DNA from: an uncultured Eggerthellaceae bacterium
GTDB taxonomy: Bacteria; Actinomycetota; Coriobacteriia; Coriobacteriales; Eggerthellaceae
Length of the DNA: 64,000 nucleotides
Reading direction: 5' to 3'
Assembly (NCBI GenBank): GCA_910588945.1
Contig: CAJUSF010000041.1
Span: 1-64,000 of the forward strand
A model generated the notes under the pieces. That model was not told the DNA's origin. It searched no databases and saw only the letters and a list, made by a program, of their open reading frames with translations. Positions within the stretch are counted from its first letter, which is position 1, and each line of letters begins with the position of its first letter. The translations under genes were made by a program, and so were the position numbers. Below, piece after piece: positions 42,807-51,403 of this stretch.

Positions 42807-45004
42807 GCACCAACCTTCCGAATCTTGACCGTGGCCTCCTGGCTCATGGTCGCACCATAGTACGGATCCATCTGGAACGGCACAAAGCTCATGAAGCTCA
42901 ATCCCACGTGATATGCATTCGTAAGATCAGGAGAATTGCAGCCGTACGGACTCGGATACCACAGACATGATGGATGCAGACGCTCGGTAACTTTGGCGCG
43001 CGTTCTGCCAGTGTTCAGATCGTTATAGATCTCCACCTCGTCCCCATCTTCAATGCCCAGCTCCGCCGCAACAGACGCATTGATCCACACGCGGGTGAGA
43101 TCGTAGTCATGAGTGATCTGAATCAGATCGAGAATGTCAGTCGTCCATGATTGTGAATGAATCGGCTGCTTTCCGCCGATGAGTCTAAACTCGCCCTCAC
43201 CCGGCTCTACCTTCGGAGGGATCCAATTCACATCCGGCGTAAGACCAACTTGGGTCATCTCCTCATTAGCGAACTGGAATTTTCCGGATTTCGTTCCCCA
43301 TTTGATAGGACCGCCGAAATCAACACCTTTATCCTTGTAGTTGATCGATCCGATCTCACGGAGTTCCTCAAGGGTCACCCCGGTCGGCTCAAGTTGAGCC
43401 GCAGCAAGCTCGTCAAGCGTGAAGTCGAAATACTGACCCACACCACATGCTTTTGCCAACTCGACCGTAATATCCTGCACCGGCTTTGTGTTGGGATGCA
43501 CCACATCGATAACCTTGCTGCGCAGCGTCAGGCACGGAGTTGTATAGGAGAAACTCCACGGCAAATCATCGCGCTCTAAGAAGGTCGTATCCGGCAATAC
43601 ATACTTGCAACAACGAGCGGTGTCGGTCATCTGCACATCAATATCAACGGTGAGCTCCACCCCATTGAGAATATTTTCTAGCTCAGTGGGATTCGAATAA
43701 CCGCCAACCATATTGGACTGGCAGAATATAATTCCGCGCACCTTGCCCTCTTTGGCTTCCTGCATCAGATAATTCGCCGAAACCATGCTGTAGAGCGAGA
43801 CCGGATATTCAGCCGCACCGAGCTTCTTTTCCTTCAAAGCCGGAGGAGCAGCGAACTTCGTCCCCTCGAGCTTGGCAAGCGCTGGCGATGCAGGGAACAG
43901 CATTGCGCCACCCACCTTGTTATAGCATCCGAGCAATGCATTAAAGCAAGCCAGCGCACGCGCTGTTTCGCCCGAGTTGATATACGAGCATCCCGTAACA
44001 GCACGCCAGCCGGGATCGATAAACGCTGCCGGAGCCGCTTCAGCCATCATCGTTGCAAAGCGCTCAATATTTTCGGCAGATATACCGGTAACTTCTGCAG
44101 CCCACTGCGGAGTATATTTCTTAAGACTTTCGGCCCAAATATCAAAACCAACAGTCTCATTGTCGATGAACGCCTGATCCTGCAAACCATCACGAACCAC
44201 CACATGAGCCATGCCCAGAATCAATGCCATATCGGTACCAGGATTAATTGGCACCCATTCATCGCAATAATTCGCAGATGAATTGTAGCGAGGGTCAACC
44301 ATGATCATGTAAGCACCGTTATCGTGTGCGGCTTTAACCTCTTCGGCATATGCCGGACGGATACCATCGGCAAAGCTTCGACCGATATACATAATCACCT
44401 TAGCATTGGGATAATCTCCACCAAAATCACCCGTGCCGGCAGACTGCAGCAGACCGGAGTTTCGAGCAAGGTTGCACGCAACACCATGGCGATACATGTT
44501 GGCACATCCGAGCGCCGTGAAAAGGCGTTGCACATAGAAGTCCATTGAAACAGACCCTGTTTCCACCAAAGATAGCGCCTGCGGACCATCGGTTGCGATA
44601 ATCTCTTTGATCTGCTCACTGATCTCACTTATAGCCTGATCCCAGCTGATCGCCTCAAACTGACCGTTCGCGTTCTTTTTAAGCGGATCAGTCAGCCTGT
44701 TTTCCGAGTATGCGATCTGCGACCATCCGTATCCACGCGCGCATGGCTTACCAACACCGTATACATGCTCCGGATCGCCAACAAGCTTGTTGAGCTTGCC
44801 GTCTTTCACGTATGCAGAATACGCACACTTCGAGTAACACCCGCCGCATGCCGAGTGCCCTGCGAACGTCGGCTCGGATTTTGCATCCGCGGCATGCGCG
44901 ACGTCCCAGTCGGCAAAGCTCATGTAGCCGGCAGTGCCTATCACTGCTGCAGATGCTGCTGCACCGGCCAAGAAGCCTCGCCTTGAAAGATTTCTTTCTA
45001 ACAT
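42803..45004 (-). CDS. Tat-exported molybdopterin oxidoreductase (PsrA/PhsA-like)
   Basis: 733 residues. A twin-arginine signal SRRGFLAGAAASAAVIG targets it outside. Cysteines 53, 56, 60 and 88 bind a 4Fe-4S cluster, and Cys178 in YRHGVACNLAR is the probable molybdenum ligand, as in polysulfide and thiosulfate reductases. It is shorter than DmsA proteins. With its ferredoxin and NrfD-type anchor it is likely a quinol-dependent sulfur-compound reductase, although other substrates are possible. A TorD-type chaperone gene precedes it in the operon. Confidence 0.88.
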   Translation of the reverse strand: MLERNLSRRGFLAGAAASAAVIGTAGYMSFADWDVAHAADAKSEPTFAGHSACGGCYSKCAYSAYVKDGKLNKLVGDPEHVYGVGKPCARGYGWSQIAYSENRLTDPLKKNANGQFEAISWDQAISEISEQIKEIIATDGPQALSLVETGSVSMDFYVQRLFTALGCANMYRHGVACNLARNSGLLQSAGTGDFGGDYPNAKVIMYIGRSFADGIRPAYAEEVKAAHDNGAYMIMVDPRYNSSANYCDEWVPINPGTDMALILGMAHVVVRDGLQDQAFIDNETVGFDIWAESLKKYTPQWAAEVTGISAENIERFATMMAEAAPAAFIDPGWRAVTGCSYINSGETARALACFNALLGCYNKVGGAMLFPASPALAKLEGTKFAAPPALKEKKLGAAEYPVSLYSMVSANYLMQEAKEGKVRGIIFCQSNMVGGYSNPTELENILNGVELTVDIDVQMTDTARCCKYVLPDTTFLERDDLPWSFSYTTPCLTLRSKVIDVVHPNTKPVQDITVELAKACGVGQYFDFTLDELAAAQLEPTGVTLEELREIGSINYKDKGVDFGGPIKWGTKSGKFQFANEEMTQVGLTPDVNWIPPKVEPGEGEFRLIGGKQPIHSQSWTTDILDLIQITHDYDLTRVWINASVAAELGIEDGDEVEIYNDLNTGRTRAKVTERLHPSCLWYPSPYGCNSPDLTNAYHVGLSFMSFVPFQMDPYYGATMSQEATVKIRKVGA

Positions 45005-45053
45005 AGCCTCTCTACCTCCCTCTTTCCCTTTCTTGCCTCTCCTATGCTCTTTC

Positions 45054-45626
45054 CTACTTTTCTTTGCGCAGAGTATCGATCAGAGCAATCACCGCATCGA
45101 TAGCGGCCGCATAAAATAACGACTCCGCGCCGAAAGCCTTGATTTTGCCTCCAAATTCCGCAAGCCAATTAAATCGCGTGAACGCAAAGTCACGCGCTGC
45201 ATCCATGTCTGATTCCAGCAGCAACGCCAGCACTTCAAGCTCTAAGGTGATGTGATCGGGATATGTCTCAAAACCATCCGGAATCTCACAGCCCAAAGAA
45301 GTAATCAAATCCTTCATATACAGGGCTGGCTCTTGGTAATATTCAGGAAGATCGTCGGGCATTTTTCGGGTATAAAGAGATTCAATAGGCATCGCGGATG
45401 CCGGTAAACCGCCAGTGAAATGCCGCGCTGCAAAGGTATGCTTGTCTTCATAACAGGGCGGGGTCGCCAACGTATCCAACAAATGCTGAGATGCATCGTC
45501 GTGTGGCAGATCAGCTGCAAGCCCCTCGAGAAATGAAGGCCATTCACAAGAGACAATCTCTTCCCAACTGTCAGCTGAAAGAGGGGCAAAGCACTTGGAT
45601 AGAACCATAAACGTTTCGCTCTGCAT
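45054..45626 (-). CDS. TorD/DmsD-family molybdoenzyme chaperone
   Basis: 190 residues, all-helical by composition, with PIESLYTRK in the position of the family's P-x-x-S-[V/L]-Y motif and a late DHITLELEVLALLL helix containing the conserved D-H-x-x-x-E-L. Such chaperones hold the Tat precursor until the cofactor is inserted. It is the first gene of the psrABC-like operon. Confidence 0.85.
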   Translation of the reverse strand: MQSETFMVLSKCFAPLSADSWEEIVSCEWPSFLEGLAADLPHDDASQHLLDTLATPPCYEDKHTFAARHFTGGLPASAMPIESLYTRKMPDDLPEYYQEPALYMKDLITSLGCEIPDGFETYPDHITLELEVLALLLESDMDAARDFAFTRFNWLAEFGGKIKAFGAESLFYAAAIDAVIALIDTLRKEK

Positions 45627-45680
45627 GGCAATCTCCCCTGATCATAGGTGAAACCATCTTTTGAAACCGTCTTTCGCATC

Positions 45681-45710
45681 ATAGTATCATATGACTGCAT
45701 AATCTTACAA
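45681..45710 (-). promoter_or_regulatory. Candidate promoter of the torD-psrABC operon
   Basis: On the minus strand TTGTAA and TACTAT lie 18 bp apart, a reasonable sigma-A type pair, about 55 bp upstream of the chaperone gene start. The surrounding repeats ATCATA and TATGAT form an imperfect inverted repeat that might be a regulator site. Confidence 0.45.
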
Positions 45711-45868
45711 CTGTATGATGGCAAATTTCTCAAAAAAGAGAATCAGTCTTGATACAAGCCTTTGACCAAGGAGAACTGTGAGGCATTTATTTGAAAAGCA
45801 TAAACTGCTGAAAATATTTCTCAAGCGAGTTATAAAAGACCCGCCCTCATGGCGTATACGCCTATCGC

Positions 45869-46831
45869 CTATTGTGCTGTAATATCTTTGAGTGCACGAG
45901 CTCCCTTTTCAAGCAGTGATGCATTCTCAACGATCGAAGAAGGAACGACCACAAGGCTGCCGTTTTCTTTCATCCCCTCGCACAACAAATTCGCGACTCT
46001 CAACTGCAAGGCAACATCTGAATCTTTATAGACCTCCGCCGCCTCAACAAACATAATTGAGGCTTCCTTTTCGGCCTCCGCCAAAATGATACGCGCATCG
46101 CGCTCACGCTCGGCCTGGGCGGCTTTTGACATTGCATTCTGGAGATCATTCGGCAGCATGATATCGCGGATCTCGACTGAGATAATCGTGATACCCCAAT
46201 CCTCAACCTTGCGATCAAGGCGCTCCTGCACCTCATGATCAATCTGCAGACGCTTAATCGGAACATCGGTAAGACTCACCTGACCAATAGCGTCGCGCAA
46301 CGCAGTTTGCGCTGACCATGATACTGCCTCTGGATAATCAACCACCTGCGTGTAAGCGCGCTTGGCATCCCACACCATCCAAAACACCACAGCATCGACA
46401 TCAATTGGCGCAAGATCTGACGTGAGCGCCCGCTCATTCAAAAAGGGCGTGGCATGGATTCTCTGATCCACATGTAGAGCAACCTGCTCAATAATCGGAA
46501 TGGTGAAATACAACCCCGGATTCGCAATCCTTGAAAAGTTTCCAAACCTAAGCACCACTACCCGCTCCCAGGCAAACGTAATATGCACCGAACAGCTGAT
46601 GAGCACACAAATAACCAGTGTCCCCAACACGCTCCACACCGAAAGACCGAATAGAAAATATGCAACAACACCCACAACAATGAGCGACAACAAAAACACC
46701 GATATGGTGAAAATAAGCGATCCTTTTCTATGGAACCATGAGCGCTTTCTCAACCGAGGCGGTTCGTGATCAATTCTCGCAGCTTCCGCATCGGCGGCAG
46801 CCAGGTCAAGCTCTTCAATGGTCTTAGACAT
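45869..46831 (-). CDS. Band-7/SPFH (stomatin/slipin) protein
   Basis: 320 residues. Two membrane segments (about 38-60 and 65-85) precede an SPFH domain (ERVVVLRFGNFSRIANPGLY, later DWGITIISVEIRDIMLPNDL) and a coiled-coil C-terminus rich in Ala, Glu and Arg (SKAAQAERERDARIILAEA). Stomatin-like proteins organise membrane microdomains and often work with NfeD or proteases; no NfeD gene is adjacent. Its start overlaps the GntR gene stop by one base, so the two are co-transcribed. Confidence 0.88.
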   Translation of the reverse strand: MSKTIEELDLAAADAEAARIDHEPPRLRKRSWFHRKGSLIFTISVFLLSLIVVGVVAYFLFGLSVWSVLGTLVICVLISCSVHITFAWERVVVLRFGNFSRIANPGLYFTIPIIEQVALHVDQRIHATPFLNERALTSDLAPIDVDAVVFWMVWDAKRAYTQVVDYPEAVSWSAQTALRDAIGQVSLTDVPIKRLQIDHEVQERLDRKVEDWGITIISVEIRDIMLPNDLQNAMSKAAQAERERDARIILAEAEKEASIMFVEAAEVYKDSDVALQLRVANLLCEGMKENGSLVVVPSSIVENASLLEKGARALKDITAQ

Positions 46832-47289
46832 CAGACGGCCTCCTTGATCGAAGGAGACGTATGCTCTCCGAAGATAACCGCCTTAATTTTTTCGAGATTT
46901 TCCGGAGAAAGTTTGTCCTCCGCACATAGCTTTGAAGCAAAACGATAGAGCACTTCCCCACCGGTCATGCTGTGAACCGTCGCCTCATCGATCGCTTCTT
47001 GGATCAAAAGATCAAGGTTGCTCTCGACAACTGAAAAACCCTCGCTTGCTTTACCGGTCACATAACAGCCCTTGCCTCTGACAGTTCGCACATACCCGTC
47101 GCGCTCGAGATCCTGATAGGCTTTGTTGGCTGTGTTGTAGTTGATACCCAGCTCAACAGCAAGGTCGCGCACCGTCGGAAGCTTGTCGTCTTCCTTATAA
47201 TGCCCACTTAGAATCAGATACAGAAGACGGCTCTTCGTTTGAGCCCATACTGGAATCGGACTTTTTGGATCGATTGAGTACTTATCCAT
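46831..47289 (-). CDS. GntR-family regulator (YtrA-like)
   Basis: 152 residues. The winged helix is clear (KLPTVRDLAVELGINYNTAN, KAYQDLERDGYVRTVRGKG), with only a short C-terminal helical part, as in the YtrA subfamily that often controls transport genes. It is coupled to the band-7 gene and likely autoregulates both. The promoter side contains CATAC and GTATG around 47380, a possible operator. Confidence 0.88.
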   Translation of the reverse strand: MDKYSIDPKSPIPVWAQTKSRLLYLILSGHYKEDDKLPTVRDLAVELGINYNTANKAYQDLERDGYVRTVRGKGCYVTGKASEGFSVVESNLDLLIQEAIDEATVHSMTGGEVLYRFASKLCAEDKLSPENLEKIKAVIFGEHTSPSIKEAV

Positions 47290-47329
47290 ATACGAAGCCT
47301 CTCGCCTCTGATGAACATTTCCACCCGTA

Positions 47330-47360
47330 ACGCATGAAGGCCTCGCAGCGCTTCATGCGT
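47330..47360. repeat. Hairpin between napH-like operon end and gntR
   Basis: ACGCATGAAG (47330-47339) and CTTCATGCGT (47351-47360) form a perfect 10 bp stem with an 11 nt loop in the 135 bp gap. It may end transcription coming from the long molybdoenzyme operon or serve as an operator. Confidence 0.45.
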
Positions 47361-47424
47361 CGAGATGGTTTGGCTCAATCATACCGTATTATGACTGTAT
47401 GTTTGTGTGTATTCGAAAACGCTT

Positions 47425-48354
47425 TTATTTCCCTTTGATATGGATCGCACACGTCGGGCAATGCTCCTTACAATCAAGGCAAAGTGTGCAGTCTTCGAGA
47501 TCGCGTCTTGTTGAGGTCGGCGCACAGATATCCTCCGGGCAGGTAGTCGCACAAACATTGCATCCTTCACTGCGAATACATACACCCTCGTCAACGCGCA
47601 CCTTTGGCAAAAATTCGATCTTCGAGCGCGCTTTAGCCATCAGACCGAAGAAGAAACCAAGCGGACAGATCGCCGAGCACCAACGTCGAAGCACAAAAAG
47701 CTCCAAGATCAAAATCGCTGGGAACACAATGAGCTCCCAGCCCGGCTGCCATGTCACAAACATCCGACTTACCGCGAACATCGTCCCGAATACGAGTCCT
47801 ATCGGGCAGAACAGACAGAATACCGGAAAATGCACGATGAATGACACCACGAGCAGCACCGCAAGCACCATCCCTTGGGCGAGAAGGTTATTGCGAACAC
47901 GTGCATCATTAGGAGCACCACTCGCCCGCTCAAGCGTATCCGCATCTGATCCGACGCCAGCATTTAGCTCCTCATTTCCACTAGCAGCGGATCCATCATC
48001 AGACTTACGAGGATCCTCATCCCCCGCCACGCAGGCGCTTTTACAACCGGCACATACACCGGTCCGCCCCGTAAGTCCCCTCGGCTTTTTACCACCGAAC
48101 ACATTGCGCAGCCAGCTCGTCGGACATACCCACGAACAGAATACGCGTCCTAAAATAAACACCACCGCAAGTACGATCAGCACACCGGGCAGCAACGGCC
48201 ACGGGATGCTTCCGCCAGCAAGCATGACCTCGGTAAATCCAACAGGGCAAAGTGCACATAGAGTACCGATCGGCACATGAGCAAACGTGCACGCGAAGAT
48301 AACGACCAAAACGGCCGTTGCAACACCAATCCGAAGGTAGCGCATCTTATTCAT
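47425..48354 (-). CDS. NapH-like membrane polyferredoxin
   Basis: 309 residues. There are about five membrane segments and two Cys-rich CxxxCP loops (FCSWVCPTSW and WCSAICPLGF), typical of NapH/CcoG-type quinol dehydrogenase proteins. A 50-residue low-complexity acidic insert lies around residues 105-150. The end has two ferredoxin motifs (CNVCATTCPEDIC and CTLCLDCKEHCP). It would pass electrons from menaquinol to the NapG-like partner. Confidence 0.85.
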   Translation of the reverse strand: MNKMRYLRIGVATAVLVVIFACTFAHVPIGTLCALCPVGFTEVMLAGGSIPWPLLPGVLIVLAVVFILGRVFCSWVCPTSWLRNVFGGKKPRGLTGRTGVCAGCKSACVAGDEDPRKSDDGSAASGNEELNAGVGSDADTLERASGAPNDARVRNNLLAQGMVLAVLLVVSFIVHFPVFCLFCPIGLVFGTMFAVSRMFVTWQPGWELIVFPAILILELFVLRRWCSAICPLGFFFGLMAKARSKIEFLPKVRVDEGVCIRSEGCNVCATTCPEDICAPTSTRRDLEDCTLCLDCKEHCPTCAIHIKGK

Positions 48355-48366
48355 GAAGCTCCACCC

Positions 48367-49041
48367 CTATCTCTCAGCACGCAGATTGCGCGTCTGCTCG
48401 AAACGCTCAGTCGTGAGCGCACCACTTGTCGCAGCCGCCTCGCTCTCGCGACTCACCACATAGATGCCCTTTTCGGCCAGCGCCGAATTGTAAGCACGAA
48501 GCGAAGCCGCCGGGCACTCGAGCTCGCAAAGCCCGCACCCGTCGCAGAGCGACTCATCCACATGCGGGCGTCCGCGATCATCAAGCGTTATCGCCCCCTC
48601 AACGGGACAAACATCCGCACAGATAGTGCATCCGCCCCAATCCCAAGCGATACACGCATCGCTTATGATCTTGGCAACACCAATATTGAAAGCACTAGGC
48701 GCGTCTGCGGTCAGTGCACCGGTCGGACAAACATCCACGCATTTCATACAAAAGTCGCAATATCCTGCCTTATAGATAAGCTCAGGCGTACCGACTGTCG
48801 AAAAGTCCAGACTCAAAGGTCTCGGCTGGACAAGATCATAGGGACAGGCCTGAACACATCGCTCGCACCGATCACACTTCGCGAGCAGATCGCGCTCACT
48901 CTCAGCTCCCGGCGGTCGCAAGTACACCGCATGCGCCTGCTCGCGAGAAACCCCACCAAGCGCACCTGCAGCCACAAGCCCAGCCGCAGCGCAGCCGGCG
49001 ATGCAAAACTGGCGCCTGCTGATATCGGTATTCCTTTTCAT
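48367..49041 (-). CDS. NapG-like ferredoxin with Tat signal
   Basis: 224 residues. A twin-arginine start SRRQFCIAGCAAAGLVAAG is followed by four 4Fe-4S motifs (CDRCERCVQACP, CDFCMKCVDVCP, CTICADVCP with an upstream Cys, and CDGCGLCELECP). It is exported and should receive electrons from the NapH-like protein encoded 12 bp downstream. No NapA gene is here; the DmsA-like enzyme of the same operon may be the acceptor. Confidence 0.88.
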   Translation of the reverse strand: MKRNTDISRRQFCIAGCAAAGLVAAGALGGVSREQAHAVYLRPPGAESERDLLAKCDRCERCVQACPYDLVQPRPLSLDFSTVGTPELIYKAGYCDFCMKCVDVCPTGALTADAPSAFNIGVAKIISDACIAWDWGGCTICADVCPVEGAITLDDRGRPHVDESLCDGCGLCELECPAASLRAYNSALAEKGIYVVSRESEAAATSGALTTERFEQTRNLRAER

Positions 49042-49051
49042 AACATTCCGA

Positions 49052-49729
49052 TCAGTCGAGAATATCCTCCAGAACAGCTGCGTCTTCCTTCACGAATGCA
49101 GCTGTGAACGTAGCGAGGTGCTCATAGAAGCTCCCATCCGCTGCTGCTGCGAGGTCTACGCAGAAAATATCGACCCAATTGAGAAGATGCTCTTTCGCGA
49201 AAGAGAGTTGCTGCATCACAGTCTGCTCGGCAGCCTCCTCATGACCCTCACGCAAAAAAGCCGCACTACGCTCGGCAAGCGTTGCCATAAATGCAAGTTC
49301 AACCGCGATATGATCCTCAGGCTCGGTGAAGGCTTCATCCTTCGCAAGCTTTTGTTCGCGATACGCGTGAACCACCTGCGAATAAGCCTCTTGCATCATG
49401 ATCCCTTTCTCGCTCGTATAAACCGATTCATAAGGGAAGGCATGCCTGGCAGTAATGGGACCCATTCCAAAGAACACCCTGTCAAAATCCACCGCGAGCA
49501 TCTCGATCGCATCATCATCAATGCCTTGAAGAGATACCTTCATGGCATCTGCTTTCTGCGCCAGCTGCGCGTCATCGCTTTCAAAGACAAATCTCTTTGC
49601 AAATTCAGAAGCGAACTCGGCATCCATCTCTTCGCGGAAACTACGCGATAATACTTTGTAGACATTTGCGCGACTATCCATAAGATGGGCGATTTCAAGC
49701 AGGGAAGCATCATGATTTTCTGTAGACAT
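49052..49729 (-). CDS. TorD-family chaperone of the dms-like operon
   Basis: 225 residues from the ATG at 49729 (AGGAG seven bases upstream). The family motif is FPYESVYTSEKGIMM near residue 98, and EPEDHIAVELAFMATL follows. It lies between the anchor and NapG-like genes. It most likely guards the long Tat-exported catalytic subunit of this operon; it is only distantly similar to the other TorD protein in the window. Confidence 0.88.
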   Translation of the reverse strand: MSTENHDASLLEIAHLMDSRANVYKVLSRSFREEMDAEFASEFAKRFVFESDDAQLAQKADAMKVSLQGIDDDAIEMLAVDFDRVFFGMGPITARHAFPYESVYTSEKGIMMQEAYSQVVHAYREQKLAKDEAFTEPEDHIAVELAFMATLAERSAAFLREGHEEAAEQTVMQQLSFAKEHLLNWVDIFCVDLAAAADGSFYEHLATFTAAFVKEDAAVLEDILD

Positions 49730-49880
49730 TCTTAACTCCTCGCCAATCACTTGACATATCGATGTCTTGAAAGCATCTCATCGGGGCATCCGGCAATCCG
49801 TTCAGCCATCCATTCAGCCAACCATCCAACAACAGATGCCGACACGAATACCGGATACCCGCCTTACCAAAAAACTTAAC

Positions 49881-50825
49881 CTAGTAGATCAGTTGCTCCA
49901 CAGATGTCGCAACCACATACATGATCACTCGAAGAATCACGCTTCCTACAACCAGGCATGCAAGCGCACCCCAAAGCGCATTTGCCGTGCTGATCTTACT
50001 GGCCGCTGCACCAACAGCCGGCTCGGCCGTTGCAGTACCGCTTGCATCCGTGCTCGCCACAACAACATCATCGGCACCAGACTTGCCATCCTCATCAACA
50101 AGGGAGACTCTCTTCGCCATTACCAGCACAGCGATAGGTCCGCCCATGCCAACAAGCACAACACCGAGCCAAAACGCCGCAGCCAGATCTCCGCCTGCAA
50201 GACGCATAAACGATCTCGTCGGATCAGGAAATGGGGCGATCGCGATCCATATCACATAGATCAAAGTAACCGCGATCGAGCAGATGATTCCAATGGTTGC
50301 AAGCTTCATAGAAAACGGCTTGTCCGCCTCATCGCCTTTTGTGTAGACATATGCCGCGGAGAGCACGAATCCCATTCCGATGCCTGTTCCCAGATACATC
50401 AACGGAAGCGCGAAGCTATCCCATGCCGGGCGCGCCGGCATCATGTAGGATGCGCCTGCAATTAGCGGAAGCAGCAGGCCGCCGATGGCCGCTAGGATGC
50501 CGAAGACCTTAGATGCCGCCGGATAATCTTTACGCGCTAGGATCACGTATACAAGTGTCATCAATCCCGTGAATCCCACTGCAAAAAGCTCGCGCGAGAA
50601 GGCGGATCCGACGTTGCCCAGAATATAGAGCGCGCGATCTATATGCCCTAGATGCATCGCTGACGCGCATCCGCCCACCGCAAGAAGGATCAAAGCGATC
50701 AAAGACAGAGGGAAGCGTACTTTTTTGAACGAGCCTTTGATCTCGCCGATCCCGAGAAATATCATCACACCTGATGAGGCGCCCAACAAAACGCTGAATA
50801 TCAATAAAGGCCACTGTACCGCCAT
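49881..50825 (-). CDS. DmsC-type membrane anchor subunit
   Basis: 314 residues with eight membrane segments and an acidic Ala/Ser/Thr-rich loop around residues 235-270. The start WPLLIFSVLLGASSGVMIF and conserved short loops fit DmsC-like quinol-oxidising anchors rather than NrfD. It follows the ferredoxin gene by 3 bp. The gap 49730-49880 behind it has no obvious feature. Confidence 0.82.
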   Translation of the reverse strand: MAVQWPLLIFSVLLGASSGVMIFLGIGEIKGSFKKVRFPLSLIALILLAVGGCASAMHLGHIDRALYILGNVGSAFSRELFAVGFTGLMTLVYVILARKDYPAASKVFGILAAIGGLLLPLIAGASYMMPARPAWDSFALPLMYLGTGIGMGFVLSAAYVYTKGDEADKPFSMKLATIGIICSIAVTLIYVIWIAIAPFPDPTRSFMRLAGGDLAAAFWLGVVLVGMGGPIAVLVMAKRVSLVDEDGKSGADDVVVASTDASGTATAEPAVGAAASKISTANALWGALACLVVGSVILRVIMYVVATSVEQLIY

Positions 50826-50828
50826 GAT

Positions 50829-51401
50829 CTATTCACCGCCCTTCCATTCGCATTTATCCAGTCCGAAGGTGACCGAAGGCTTGTTGCCCACATCCGTGAG
50901 CTTATGCGCCTTCTTCGATGCGATAAGCTCGCTCACCTTGCTCGTCGGATCATCCGCATCACCAAAGATGCGAGCCTGACCGGGGCAATGGCGCACACAT
51001 GCTGGATCCTTGCCATCATCGACCAGATGAGCACAAAGCGTGCACTTCTCGATGACGCCCTTATCCTTCGCCTGATCGTAGGTGCGCACGCCATACGGGC
51101 ATGCCATCACGCAGTACTGACATCCCACGCACTTGGAGTGATCCACTAGCACGATGCCGTCATCGCGCTTGTAGCTTGCACCTGTAGGGCATACGCTCAC
51201 GCATTGCGGGTTCTCACAATGCTGGCAGGCAACAGGAAGGTAGTACATTTCCAGGTCCGGATATGTTCCGGAAGGACCGATCGTAAGCACCTTGCTGTAG
51301 AAAGTTCCAAGCCCTACATTGTTTTCCTGTTTGCAAACGACAGCGCAGGAGTGACATCCGATGCAGCTATCGAGATCAATTGCCATAGTATGACGTGTCA
51401 T
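50829..51401 (-). CDS. DmsB-like ferredoxin subunit
   Basis: 190 residues with four cysteine groups: CIGCHSCAVVC, CQHCENPQCVSVCP, CVGCQYCVMACP and a fourth beginning CTLC. It carries electrons between the anchor and the catalytic subunit. It is 2 bp after the catalytic gene. Confidence 0.93.
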   Translation of the reverse strand: MTRHTMAIDLDSCIGCHSCAVVCKQENNVGLGTFYSKVLTIGPSGTYPDLEMYYLPVACQHCENPQCVSVCPTGASYKRDDGIVLVDHSKCVGCQYCVMACPYGVRTYDQAKDKGVIEKCTLCAHLVDDGKDPACVRHCPGQARIFGDADDPTSKVSELIASKKAHKLTDVGNKPSVTFGLDKCEWKGGE

Positions 51402-51403
51402 GG

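Noticed and set aside
47399..49107. Two plus-strand open frames opposite the NapH/NapG-like genes
   Set aside because: The minus-strand genes have cysteine motifs and a Tat signal in order; the plus-strand frames have the low-complexity Arg/Pro/Ser content of shadows.
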